64,000 bases of DNA from Solea solea (Eukaryota; Chordata; Actinopteri; Pleuronectiformes; Soleidae): NCBI RefSeq assembly GCF_958295425.1, contig NC_081149.1, positions 22,057,964-22,121,963 of the forward strand, written 5' to 3'. Under the pieces are notes generated by a model. The model was not told the DNA's origin. It saw only the letters and a list, made by a program, of their open reading frames with translations, and ran no database searches. The position numbers were made by a program, and so were the translations under genes. Shown one piece after another: positions 35,262 to 61,604 of the stretch; position 1 is the stretch's first letter, and each line of letters starts with the position of its first letter.

Positions 35262-35350
35262 ATGAAAGCAATATTGTGCTCAATATAAATACGATGTCCA
35301 ATGAGAGGTTCCCTTACGTCATCACGTGTGCCACTGCCATGGCAACAGGA
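35262..35350 (-). promoter_or_regulatory. Promoter-like module with no attached gene (X-box, E-box, CRE, CCAAT, TATA-like)
   Basis: Read on the minus strand, in order: GTTGCCATGGCAGT (one base from the RFX X-box palindrome), CACGTG, TGACGTAA (CRE-like), ATTGGACAT (inverted CCAAT) and TATTTATATTG (TATA-like), all within 90 bp. No ORF or splice chain with a known product follows downstream. Confidence 0.35.
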
Positions 35351-37559
35351 TGAGATGAGATAGTGTATGTATGTGAGAGAGAGTGATGGTCGAGGGTGAT
35401 ATTGCTCACTGTGGTGAGGAGGAAACCAGATGGTGTGAGTTCCACACAACTTAGCTCAGGTGCACACACACACACACACACAGGAATTAAACACAAGATC
35501 ACTAATGTAAAAAAATAGGAGTGGGTAACAACTGTCTTTTAAATGGCTCTTGGTTCCTTATTTTGGTTTTCTTAGAAATGATGCTCATGTTAAGCCCACA
35601 AAGGAATAGAAATTCCTTACATGCAGATTTAAACGTATACGTCGTGTTAATGGCTTGTTCTCTCTGCAGTAATGTGTGGTCGGTTCTGTGCTTCTATTCA
35701 TATGGCGGTTGATAAGGGCCGTCACAGCTGGCTGCAGATAAACAGCCCTGCACGCAGGCAAACCGCGCTCTCCTCTGTCTTTCATTTACAGCCTAAAGAA
35801 GACTAATCAGGAAAGCTACACATTGTGAATATGGACAAGTAACCGCCAGCCCACACTCTAATTGGCTGCTAGTGAGAAAGCAGCTTGTTCTTGTACAGTA
35901 TGCAACATTGGCAGAAGTGATATCAGGCACCAATTAAACTGTGTTTTCTCTTGTTTTTTTCCCCCCCTCTCTATCACTCACTGTTTCTTCTCAGCATAAA
36001 TTCATGTGCCGCTCCGTCCTCAAAAGCAGTTTACATTTTGTTCCCACAGGAAATTGTCTGTGACATTTACCCGAAAGGAAAGTAAATGAAAGATCACAGT
36101 GTGGGTAGATGTCAGCAGCTGGGAGCCGTGAGGGGGAAACAGGGCAGAATGATGAGAGGCTTGTGTGAAGTGAAGGGAGGAAGAGAAGGAGACAGCAAAG
36201 AAGGGATGAAGTGGAGGAGAGCAATCTCTGAGATGGCTATGAATCAAATAGTCTTAGCGTGGCGTCGGTTGATGGGTGCAGTATAAGGAAGTTGCTCGAG
36301 TGTGAGAGGTTGAGGGGGAAAGAAATCCCTTTTCTTAAAACATGAAGGTACAACCTTCACACATGGCTGAGAATGTGCATAAAAAAGTAAAAGTGTGAGG
36401 TAAAGAGTTATGGAGTAAGAACAGATGATGATCCTGTGTCTCTTTTATGTATTTGTTTGTAATTGTGCCACACACACACACACACACACACACTGCTCTT
36501 TATTGAAACAGTTATTACTGTTATTATTTGAAACAATCATCCAAATGAGTCACATATAAGTAATATTAGCAGTTCTTCATTGTGGCCACTAGAGGGGAGT
36601 GAACATTCATTTTCCTGCAGTGGTTCTCAAACTTTATACATATACATATATATATGTATACATATACATACATATATATATATATATATACACATATATA
36701 ATGTGTTTCATCTTTGACATGTGAAAACTTTGTCAGCATGTTGTTTACCTTAAGCAAAGCAGCATGAATTCACCCTGGGCAACATGGTCTCTAATTAACC
36801 GCCTGCTGTTTCAACTGTTTTTCTATGCTGGATTATTACCTGACCTGGATTTTTCATCAGTGGGAATAAACACCAGTTATTTGTGTAACATGGGACACAT
36901 CGGTATGGTGAGGAAAAAATGAAAAACTCAGATAGAGTTGATGTTGTGCTTTAAAATTGGAATATTCCCCTATTAACCCTAGTGGAGCAAATATATCCAC
37001 TAGCATTATAGATCTCAGCAGTGGTGTACATAGGGGGGGAGGGTGCACATTACAGGAATCCTCTAGAGTGGTAAAAACATGAGGACGTGTCCTCCTGGCT
37101 GCCATATGTGTCCTCTAAAGCAATATATACATTAAAATTTTTTTATTGTTTTAAAAGAGTGTCTTTCTGGTGGAGAGACGTAATGCAGTGTCCTATAAGA
37201 AACACCCAAAGAGTGTCCTTAGAGGACATGATATTCAGTGCTGTATAGAAAATGTCCATCTCAGTGATAGGACTGTAAACAATGACCTTGTATAGGTATA
37301 CACAGGTGTTTGAAATGATATAATAGGGGCACCTGCCCCACCAGTGTGCAGTAGGTGCCTTTTCAATGTCCACCCCTGCTCTTCCAAATGTCTGTGGACG
37401 CCACTGGATTTCAGGATGCAGACATGAACAAACACAGCCAGTAGGGGGCGCAGTGATCCGGTGCTTGGTTTGACTGCACACACGTCCACATGATGACTGC
37501 GGGCAGCTTTCACTTTAAAGAATGACGCAGTTTCACTCGGGTGCCACTTTGTACTGAGA

Positions 37560-37612
37560 GCAGCAGCAGCAGCAGCAGGAGGAGCAGCAGCAGCAAGCAG
37601 CAGCAGGAGACA
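37560..37612 (+). repeat. CAG-rich tract in the tom1 5'UTR
   Basis: Interrupted (CAG)n/(AGCAGC)n run about 100-150 bp upstream of the tom1 start codon, in sequence likely to be transcribed as 5'UTR. Its exact place in the transcript is inferred. Confidence 0.8.
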
Positions 37613-37706
37613 GCGGGGTTTGTTGTCGCACGGCTCGGCTCGGTTCGGCTCTGTTTGGCCCGGGGACTGAGATTGGTGCATAGCTGGGCCTTCACCGTCT
37701 ATCACC

Positions 37707-46145
<8,439 letters not shown>

Positions 46146-46547
46146 ACTGCACTCACAGTAAAAAAAAACAAACAAACAACCTGCTGTCACACTAACCAAA
46201 CCCACGGCAGGGCTCCTGCACCATCACACAAATGGTGTTTTCTTTTTTTCTTCTTTCGCTGAACGGTTGAATGGCACATTTGATGATAAGGGGAATTGCA
46301 ACCAGTATTTAAGAACTTCATATGTGTGTATATTGCTATTTACTGTGGCTCAAATATGTTTCTTAACTGATGTGAAGAAGTGGGAGGTTTTTACTTGACG
46401 TTGTTGTGAGGGTTTGTCCCATGTGTAGAATGCAAACGTTTGCACTTTTTATAACGTTAAATTCCTGCTGTCAAACGAGAGGATACTGCTCCACGAACAT
46501 TTTGTAACATAGACGATGTATTATATTGCTGTCATACTGTATATACA

Positions 46548-46586
<39 letters not shown>

Positions 46587-48104
46587 TTGAAAAAGATGAT
46601 GATTACAGGAAACGTCCCTGTCAAAGCAAACGTGCGTATTAGGAGCTGAGATTTAAATAACTTCATCTTTACATCATTGGTGATTTTTCTTTTTAAACAT
46701 TCCTTAACTTTCCCTTGAAAATGTGTTTTACAGGAAGTATAACAGGAAACTGTGACAGACTAAGACTACTGTCATGTATTAAACTAAATCTGTTCCCTGG
46801 AAGATTGTCTGTTCTTATTCTAACATCAAAGGCATCTGGATCTGAATTTTTACAACCTTTATTTATTAATATTGAGGGAGTCATGCACAGTTTAACAAAA
46901 TAAACACTGTTGTGAGAGAATCGGAAGCTAAAGCTGATGATAACTTCAAACAAAATAGGCTGTTTGTGATCTGCTTTAAAGTGAGAATGTGATAAAAGAG
47001 TTGGAGATGAGCACAATTAAACCATAAGTTATTAATCTTGCAGACATAAGTCAGCACAGATGAACATCTGACATCTCGACGCGGCTGCTTTTGTTCTTAC
47101 GAAGAGAGTAAAGTACCATAAAACCATAAAAGTCATGTTGAGTAACGGAGAGTCAGAGGAAATGCGACATTGCAACAACAATGAAGTTCTACTATGTTGA
47201 AATTAGATAAACATAAGGTATTATAAATCAGAGTGTGGCAAATAATATTGAATTAATCAGTAAATAGTTAAATCAGTTTGACTAAGAATTTCGCTTTTGA
47301 TGAGAAATTCCTTTATTAAAATACAGGGTGATGCATTAATGTTCAGGTTTTTATTTTATTTGACTGTGTGACATTTTAGTCATCAACACAGGAATTGATG
47401 TTCATAAAGCAGATAATTAGATGTTTCATCACATTTCTTACTGAAATCACTTTTTTTTATCATTATCCACAAATCATTTTTTGTTGCAATAGATGAGTGC
47501 TCATATAAGGGACCTATTTCACTTTTCACTTCAAAAAATTATTATTTATGGCATATTTATCCACACACATGTAGCTTGTTCTGTTAATCCAATTAAACCG
47601 AGAGGAAGGTTCCAGTTTCTATTCCACCTGACATAACATTAACTGCCATTACTATATGTGATCTTTGTAAAAGGAACACTTAGAACACTTAGAACACTTC
47701 TAAGGAGACACAAGATTAGGTGCTTTTATTTTGGTAAGAAAAAGGATGTCAAATTTACTTAGAGGTTATATTAAGATACATTCATCTTAAACATTGAATA
47801 AGACAATACACTGAAAGGACTAAGGAAACCAAAATATATTAACTATGGTTGTTGATTATCTGTTAAATGATTGGCTGGCCACACTTACGCCTCCTACACG
47901 CAAACGTGACGCAGGAAGACCCGCCCCTTTCCTGCCTTTGATTCAATAAGGTGACGATTGGTTAAAGTTGGGGGACAACATCACGATGAGCCAATCAGAG
48001 ATGAGATAGGGGCGGGTCTTTTTACATAGCTACCCTCGAGCAAGTTCTACACATCTCTCTCTGTCACTCACACACACACACACGTTCACAGCGTTTTTAC
48101 CGTC
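46146..48104. other. tom1 3'UTR and tom1-gcat spacer
   Basis: A long AT-rich 3'UTR probably ends after AATAAA at 46899-46904. A (TA)n run lies at about 46547-46582. Between 46.9 and 47.9 kb I recognise nothing. The gcat promoter elements are in the last 200 bp. Confidence 0.55.
47920..48016 (+). promoter_or_regulatory. gcat promoter region (GC boxes and CCAAT boxes, TATA-less)
   Basis: CCCGCCCC (47920-47927), ATTGG (47957-47961, inverted CCAAT), CCAAT (47991-47995) and GGGGCGGG (48009-48016) lie 90-185 bp upstream of the start codon. No TATA box is evident. This is the usual layout of a housekeeping Sp1/NF-Y promoter. Motif recognition only. Confidence 0.55.
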
Positions 48105-51100
48105 ATGTCTCTTGGAAAAGCTGCCAGGAGTTTAGTTACACCAGTCCGCGGGGCCTTGTGGGCCTCTGCCTGGAAGCGGAGTTATGCCACCGCTGTGTCT
48201 GAAGCCAAAGCGGTGCTGGAGAACGAACTGGAGTCTATCCGAGCCGCGGGGACGTGGAAGGCGGAGAGGATCATCACGTCAAAGCAGGGACCTCATATCA
48301 ACGTGGACGGCAGTCGTGGCGGTGAGTGGACACACAGTGAATGTAGTCAATGCAGAGACGCTGCTGTGTCTTTAAACGCACCACAAAAATAGAAACGTCA
48401 CTGTAGTTGCTGCTGCTGCTGCTTCTGCTGCTTCTGCTGCGTCTAAGTGTTTCATCTTCATGTTGAACTCACAGCAGTTAGTTCGCTTCCTGCTTCACTT
48501 TGTTGAATCAGTCTGGCTTCTGGGAAACATAAACTACCAATTCATTGAATTTCTATAAATGTCACTTTCATAGAGAGAGTAAATAGTTTTATTGTCCATG
48601 ACTGCAGTTGGAGAAGCAGCTGAAGTGTTTGTTTGTTTTTGTCCCAACAACAGCTGAATGAACCTTTGCCAGGGATTTAGGGATGACCTGCTGACTTCAG
48701 GTCATGACCACTGATGTGTGAAAAGACACTGACTGACTGGCTTTGCTGTCACTCTCCCCCTCCCTCTCTTTCTCTGCTTTTTATGTCTCTTCAGACATCT
48801 TGAACTTCTGTGCCAACAACTATCTCGGGCTGTCCAGTCATCCCGAGGTGGTGCAGGCAGGGATCGATGCTCTCAAGACACACGGTGCTGGATTGAGCTC
48901 TGTCAGGTTCATCTGTGGGACACAGGTATGTTTGGCCAACGCTTTCAAACACAACGCTGGGCAGTGAACTTTGTACTTTATGATGCTACTGACAGGTTCA
49001 ATCAATCAGAGCTACTTTTCTTGACCTTAAGTGATCTTCTCCACAGAGAATCATGAATGCTTCTAAAACTGAGTTAAAGTGTAGCTCTGGTCCAGGAGCG
49101 GACAAACCAAATCCAGTGTGAAATGAATAAGCTACAATACTTCCCAGCATGACCATGACTCATTTTACCTGACTACAGACATGTGCTGTGTAAACGTTTG
49201 CTAATACACCTAATGTAAACCTAATGTAATGTGCACCGTGAACATCTCTTAAAGTGGGAACATCATAAAACATCTCATCATTCCACATCTCAGCTGTTTG
49301 CTCAAACTAAGTAGCTTGAACTTACTTTCTCCCCATTCAAAGTTAAATGGTACCCAACCCTTTTTAGACATCACTCATGCAAGACCATGATTAGCCCCAT
49401 AACAGCTGCATTCATTGAAAATGCTCTGTCATTTACAGGATCTTCACAAACACTTGGAGCAGAAGCTCGCAGAGTTCCACGAGAGGGAAGACTGCATCCT
49501 GTACGCCAGCTGTTTTGACGCCAACGCCGGGCTGTTTGAGGTACAGTACACGTCGTGCTTTTACAGACATCAGAAAGACTTCACCCCTGTGGTGCTCGGG
49601 CGAAGAATCAGTCTGTTTTCTTACGCCAGGTTCTGTTGGGCCCAGATGACGCGGTGCTGTCCGACGAGCTGAACCACGCCTCCATCATCGACGGCATCCG
49701 TCTGTGTCGAGCAAAGAGGCTGCGCTACAAACACATGGACCTCGGCGACCTGGAGACCAAGCTCAAGGAGGCGCAGGTGTGTGGATGTGGATTTGTCTGT
49801 GTGCTGTAGGGAAAACTGTTAAAAAAGACTTTCTGGAAAAACAGCTTTATGTGGCCACAGTTTCTATGGGAGACGAGGCTTAGCAAACAGTGTTTGTCTG
49901 GAGGAAAACTAAGAGCAAGCGACAGTGAATCTGATGTTAAACATTTGAGACACATCCTCATTATTTTGTAGGTCAGACTCTGTTTTATGGTGCTGATGTG
50001 ACAGGGTCAGGTAAAGGTCAGGCACAGTATTGATGAGACTGTAATGACACCAGTGTTTGCTTCACTGATCGCCGCGTCCTGTCCTCTTTAGTCGTCCCGT
50101 ATGCGTCTGGTGGTGACAGATGGAGCCTTCTCCATGGATGGAGACGTGGCTCCCTTACAGGGAATCTGTGACCTGGCTGATCAGTACGGAGCCATGGTGT
50201 TTATAGACGAGTGCCACGCCACCGGTTTCCTGGGAGCGCGGGGCAGGTGAGTTAGATACAGACTGTTTGTCGTCGACTGCTGTAAAGATGTTCAACACGG
50301 CAGAGCCTGAAAGAGAGGACGAGACATCTCGATCACTTACTTACTTTTGTATTCATGATCTCATTCTTTTGGTCATTACCCAAAGTCCATAGCTGAGGGT
50401 TGTTACGTAGATCGAACGGTAAACTGAGAGCTTCACCTTTCGGCTTAGCTCCCTTTTCACCACAACAGACAGATGCGTCCGCATCACTGTGATCCGCCGG
50501 TCGTTCGACATGTGTTTTGGCTTTTTATTCACATGTAAAGCGAGATTTCTGTCACTGAAAACTGAGACGTTTGTACAACAACTCTAACAAAAGTGAAGAT
50601 TTTTTGGGTTTACCGTGTGGCTGAGGAATAATCGTTGCACTATGTGTGATTTCCAGAGGAACAGATGAGCTGCTGGGAGTGATGGACAGAGTCCACATAA
50701 TAAACTCCACCCTGGGGAAAGCACTGGGTGGAGCAGCAGGTATGTTTTCAACAGTGTCTGATTTAAGTACGTCACTGTTCTTTGCCTTTTACACAACACA
50801 AAGCAGCATTTTCATTCATTTAGAGTCGTGTTTGTGTTCATACAGTATAATAAAAGCCCAGCACTCTGCCTTAAAATCATATCGTTTTGTAGGTTGCTGG
50901 ACTCTCTCTCATCAATATTCCCAGGCTGTAATGATGACTGAGGCTAACTCTTTCTCTGTATTGTGTTGTATTTTGTTCAGGCGGCTACACAGTCGGCCCA
51001 AAGCCTCTCATTGACCTGCTGAGGCAGCGTTCGCGTCCGTATCTGTTCTCCAACTCCCTCCCCCCTCCTGTGGTGGCCTGTGCCACCCGCGCTGTGGAGA

Positions 51101-52983
51101 TGCTGCTCGCCTCCAACGATATCGCACAGAGCATGACGGATAAAACCATGAGGTGCGTTTGTTCTACGGAGGCCTGGTGCTTTTCTTGTTCTCTTTTATT
51201 GGAACTATAGGGCCCAGAGGAGAAACTATATAAACGTATTCCTATTCGTATTTGTTTCTGCTCATTCCTCAATGGTTACAGGAGGAACTGGAGCAAATCT
51301 CAGCTGAAAACTAATCAAATGAGCTTTTAATCCGTGTCTGCAGGACTGTTGTAGTAAATATGCACAGACGTTAAATGCTGTTTCTGTCATCTGGTTTCAA
51401 AACCCCGCTCAGTAATGCCTACATACAACCCTCAGGCTATATTATGCAACCATGCACTGCTTTCTGAACAGAGCACTTAAAAAAAAAAAAAACACATCTA
51501 GACTTGTTACTTAAGTAGAATTTACAATTTACGCCTCGAATGGAATGTTTTCATGAAAAATGTGCAGGCAGATATGGCATCGCTTAAAAGATAAGAAACC
51601 ACGATCTCCCCAATCTCACAAGGGTAACAGTTGTTGGTTTTTATTGTTCTCATAAAGTCCATCCTTTTACCTTTTTAATGATGACAAATCTTGGGCAGAT
51701 GAAACTAACAAGAAGAAAACCTTTATCACAGACGTTACAGCATATAGTTACTGTATATACCTACTAATCTGTCCTTAGTAAAACAGTTCACTTTATCTTA
51801 ACTCAAACTTTCATTAAACAAATAAGGTTTTGTCCATATTTTTTACATTTTGGCACACTTCATCAGGGCTAAATAATGTTGTATAGCTAGATTTCTGCTG
51901 TTCTGTGTGTACAGCGTATACTAATCTCTGTTGTATGAACGTGACTGTAATATTTGTCCTCTCCTCCAGGTTCAGGGACCAGATGACTCAGGCTGGCTTC
52001 ACCATCGGAGGCTCAGCCCACCCCATCTGTCCTGTGATGCTCGGCGACGCACGGCTGGCCTCTGTGATGGCCGACGACATGCTGAAGCTGGGTGAGCGAT
52101 ATAAACTCTGCACTCGGGAGATGCACAGGAGCTTTGAGCTACGGCTGTAACTCTGCTTCACCCTTTCAGCTTGTTAGAATTAGGCTTGATCCCCACTGCG
52201 TGTGTCACTGCTGTGTTTTCATTTCACGCGTAAAGTGTGTGCTTCTCAGCAGAACTGGACAGAGAATGTCAATGATATCGACGCTGTAGCACCATTGTTG
52301 CATAAATCCGCCCCTTTTACAGTCCTTTTAGTGTCTAGGCTGAATCTGAATACATGAAAAACTTCAATATTGTGTTGTTAAAAACAGTTTCAGTCGCTGT
52401 ATGTGGAGGAAATGAAGGCTACAACTAGAGGAAACTCTTATTTAACAAAAATCACCTCATAAACATACTGGTAGTGTGGAAGACAGGCGAGTGACACGCG
52501 GCAGAAACACAGCCAGTGGGAACACACCCTCACATCAGCTTGACACGGCCTTAGAACCAGGTCTTAGTCATTTTCTGGTCATTCCGACTCTTCTTGCTAT
52601 CTATCGACTTTAAAAATATTCCATTCTCTAAGCTGACAGAGCTTGAATTTAGCCAATTCTGTTGTCATTCTTGTGTACCTGGTGTTTCTGAAGGTATACA
52701 TGCTGTAGTAACATGATTTTTGTACAGTTTCAGTCAGACTAGTGTATTTAAGGGGATTTTAAAAGCCTTGCATCTGAGTCTTGCATCTTGACTGAAGCAC
52801 AGATCCATTAACACATCTTTTCCCTCCTCAGGAATTTACGTGATTGGATTCTCTTACCCGGTCGTACCAAAGGGCAAAGCGAGGATCCGCGTTCAAATCT
52901 CGGCAGCGCATTCAGATGCAGACATCGACCGCTGCGTGGAGGCTTTCATTCAGACCGGAAGGAAGCACGGAGTCGTCTCCTGA
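48105..52983 (+). CDS. gcat: 2-amino-3-ketobutyrate coenzyme A ligase (glycine C-acetyltransferase), mitochondrial
   Basis: PLP enzyme of mitochondrial threonine breakdown: 2-amino-3-oxobutyrate + CoA gives glycine + acetyl-CoA. Nine exons: 48105-48321, 48795-48925, 49439-49540, 49630-49776, 50092-50246, 50657-50739, 50981-51152, 51970-52091 and 52832-52983. They total 1281 nt, 426 residues (human about 419). The first ~28 residues are Arg/Ser/Ala-rich without acids, fitting a mitochondrial presequence. Alpha-oxoamine synthase features: [59 protein letters not shown] (Asp and His near residues 238/241 contact PLP) and [15 protein letters not shown] with the Schiff-base Lys near residue 272. 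The end is [12 protein letters not shown]. Poly(A) signal AATAAA at 53080-53085. Confidence 0.95.
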
Positions 52984-54713
52984 GCCGTCTTGTTGTCTTG
53001 TTGCCGATCCTGCTGCCTGTTACTTACAATCGATGGACAATCTTGATATATTGGTTACATTTGTAGGTCAACAGAAATGAATAAAGCCTTTTTGCTGACA
53101 CATGTAGGTGTGTTTTTAAAAGAACTCATTTTATGAGTTGTGAAACATTTGTACCAGGTTCTCGTATCTGGTAACATGAGTTTATTAAGGTCATGTTTTA
53201 TTCTGGTTACACAATTAATATATGGGAATATAATACATTTTATCATGTGACTAAATGTACAGCTCAACATTTATGATAGTAAACATTGAATGCATCTTTT
53301 AAAACCAGTGAAAGTTAATGGTCCTAAGCACGATTGTTTTTGTTGGGTTGTTTAAAATGAATTTTTGCTGTAACACAAAATATGATCTCAGAAAGAGACA
53401 ACTTTGTTCCTCCCTGTAAGATTCTGGTTTAAGACAAAATGTCTGGTTATTCTTTGTTCATTTGGATGTTTGATAATGTACAAAATAACACAGACGTGAT
53501 ATTGAAAGATTTATATGTTTACAGTTCTGTACAAAACTTCTGTAGATTAGAGGAACTGGGAATCAAACCCACAGCCTTCAATTTGAAAGACTCTACCACT
53601 GAGCTATAGTTGCTCCAGCAAGGTTTGTTGTTTTAGCAATGCTATAATGACCATACGGTATAATTATTTGTCAATCAAAAACTGAATTCATCTTGAAAAT
53701 ATGGGAGAAACAGCTTCTTCAGGTTAGTACAGTGTCACAAGTATTTAGTGTGACTGACACTTAAACAATAACACAACTCTGGCTCTCTTTAACCTGCAGT
53801 GAAACTCTAATAATGTTACTCTTAATACCGGTTTGTCCTCCTGTTTCTTGTCAAGATAACCCTCTTCGTTTGTGTAATAAAGGTCATATACAGGAGACTG
53901 CAATAGCACCATAGTTACAAACCCTCAATAAAGCTCAATACCACTAGTTTGTATCAGTTTGTTTCATTGTAGGGCCCCAGGCCCCTGTTTGCCTGTGGTC
54001 CCGCAAAGTCTCTGGAAGCACCCCTGTTTATGATCTGGCATTTGATGTTAGTATTTATTGTGCTGTAGGCTCCATCTTGTGTCCAGGAGTTAAACTACTG
54101 AATCGAACAATTGTGTGTTCCTAGATTTTGCAAAAATAATAAAATAACACCCAAAAAACCCAAATCAGATGATTATTCTGTGTGGATTATTTTGTTGTGT
54201 CACATTTGGACTTGCATTTGTAAAAAGAAACACTAATTATGTTAAAGTATGTAAAATAACTAAAAGCTGACAATAAATTAACTTTTAAAACACAAAAAGT
54301 CAAGTATAGCACGTGTTCATTGCTTCTGTTTTACACCGCTCATGTGGTCTTTGTGCCACAGTGTTGCTGAAACTCCTCCCACTCTTCTCCTCTTGTCTTC
54401 TTTTTCGCGCCATCAGAACTCACAGGTCACGCCTTCTCGTTGAGACCACGCCTCCGTTGAGCCGCTTCCACCAACAGCAAGTGGTGCAGTCCATCTTCAG
54501 CCAATCAGAGGACGCAGCAGGGGCGTAACGAGATGCGGTTCGCGGGAAACAGACGGGAAGTTGTTCAGTTTTTGCCGCGGAACGAACTCTCAGGGCAGCA
54601 GCAGCATCGTGTCCGGTTCTTCTGTGTCTGTCACTCTTTGTCCGAAGCGTTTTAATCTCAGACTCGTCTTTTCTTTCGGACCGTTGTCGTGTTGAGAACC
54701 GACCTGCTTCAGT
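52984..54713. other. gcat 3'UTR and gcat-mcm5 spacer
   Basis: AATAAA at 53080-53085 closes gcat. A degraded tRNA-like stretch lies on the minus strand at about 53550-53616 (see rejected items). From about 54400 the sequence becomes GC-richer and forms the mcm5 promoter and 5'UTR. I recognise nothing else. Confidence 0.55.
54403..54549 (+). promoter_or_regulatory. mcm5 promoter with two E2F-type sites and a CCAAT box
   Basis: TTTCGCGC (54403-54410) and GCGGGAAA (54542-54549, reverse complement TTTCCCGC) match E2F consensus sites. CCAAT lies at 54501-54505. No TATA box. All are within 310 bp of the start codon. MCM genes are classical E2F targets at G1/S, so the sites are biologically expected, but activity here is inferred. 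Confidence 0.6.
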
Positions 54714-60812
<6,099 letters not shown>

Positions 60813-60947
60813 AGCTTCCTGCTGCTCCAGGCCTCGTCCACGCTCTTAATGTAAATAGTTGTTGTGTTCTTATGTGTGCGCCACTCCATCTACAGATTAT
60901 CTCATTCTCAGTGAAAAGCTGTTCTATTCAGTTGTGTCAGAACGGAA

Positions 60948-60953
60948 AATAAA
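60948..60953 (+). terminator. mcm5 polyadenylation signal
   Basis: AATAAA 135 bp after the stop codon, followed by a GT/T-rich stretch. The opposing hmox1 signal is 360 bp further on. Confidence 0.75.
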
Positions 60954-61313
60954 GACAAGAAAATGTTACGTTGTTTAAAGATGATTTTTGTCAATATAAA
61001 GATGTTAATGTCTGCATACTTTGTGAAAATAAAAATAAAGTGAATGAATTTGTTTTGTTTTCTTTGGTATCTATGGTGGTAACAGAGATAGATAGTATAT
61101 TTATATTTTTTTATATATACAGTATATATGTATATGTGTATGAGAAGAGGAATGCTTGGAATAGTAAATGATTTTAAAAAAATGCATTCATTTCAAACCT
61201 ATAGCAAAGAAAAACAAATGTATATGGGTGTTTTTTTTCATCAGGAAATTCATCAATAAAAAAATTACATATCAAAAACAAGTTATTTGAGGAATACTGA
61301 ATGAAAAAATTGT

Positions 61314-61319
61314 TTTATT
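61314..61319 (-). terminator. hmox1 polyadenylation signal
   Basis: TTTATT on the plus strand is AATAAA on the minus strand, about 290 bp beyond the hmox1 stop codon. Confidence 0.6.
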
Positions 61320-61604
61320 GCAAAGATTTACAACATTAAAACTCAGTCTAATCACTTTTGGCCCATGTTGTGCATCAGAGAATTAAAGGCCGAGTACAAA
61401 AGGAACACTAACCGATTTGACACAGGTTTTCACTTGGATTCAAGTTTCCCTGTGATGACACAAAAGTTAATTTACATGACATTTCACATTCTACATCACT
61501 GTTTGATCTGTGATTGGATTGTGAGTATAAATCAGACACAAATTTCAGTAGTCAAGTAGTAAAGTGCTGACGGTGCATATCAACTACAGAGCTGCTGGTG
61601 AGAG

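Larger units (their letters stand above)
33900..37706. other. bmerb1 3' region and spacer to tom1, including tom1 5'UTR
   Basis: An AATAAA at 34208-34213 ends bmerb1. No coding gene follows. I see (TA)n near 35017-35068, a short CA run near 35464-35481, a gene-less promoter-like module (35262-35350), CA and TA runs near 36473-36493 and 36640-36700, CTCF-like motifs at 36586-36599 and 37438-37451, and a CAG-rich 5'UTR just before tom1. The region 34480-34880 looks repeat-like (CACCTGTTAATCATTATCCC-type text), but I could not assign it. Confidence 0.5.
60813..61604. other. Convergent 3' ends of mcm5 and hmox1
   Basis: Holds the mcm5 3'UTR (to about 60975), an AT-rich gap with a (TA)n-like patch near 61100-61135, and the hmox1 3'UTR (about 61290-61604, minus strand). 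No other gene is visible. Confidence 0.6.

Noticed and set aside
53550..53616. tRNA-like sequence on the minus strand (A box TAGCTCAGTGGTAGAG, B box GGTTTGATTCC)
   Set aside because: Acceptor strands do not pair, the base before the anticodon is A instead of T, and the anticodon stem has a mismatch. It is probably a pseudogene or SINE head.
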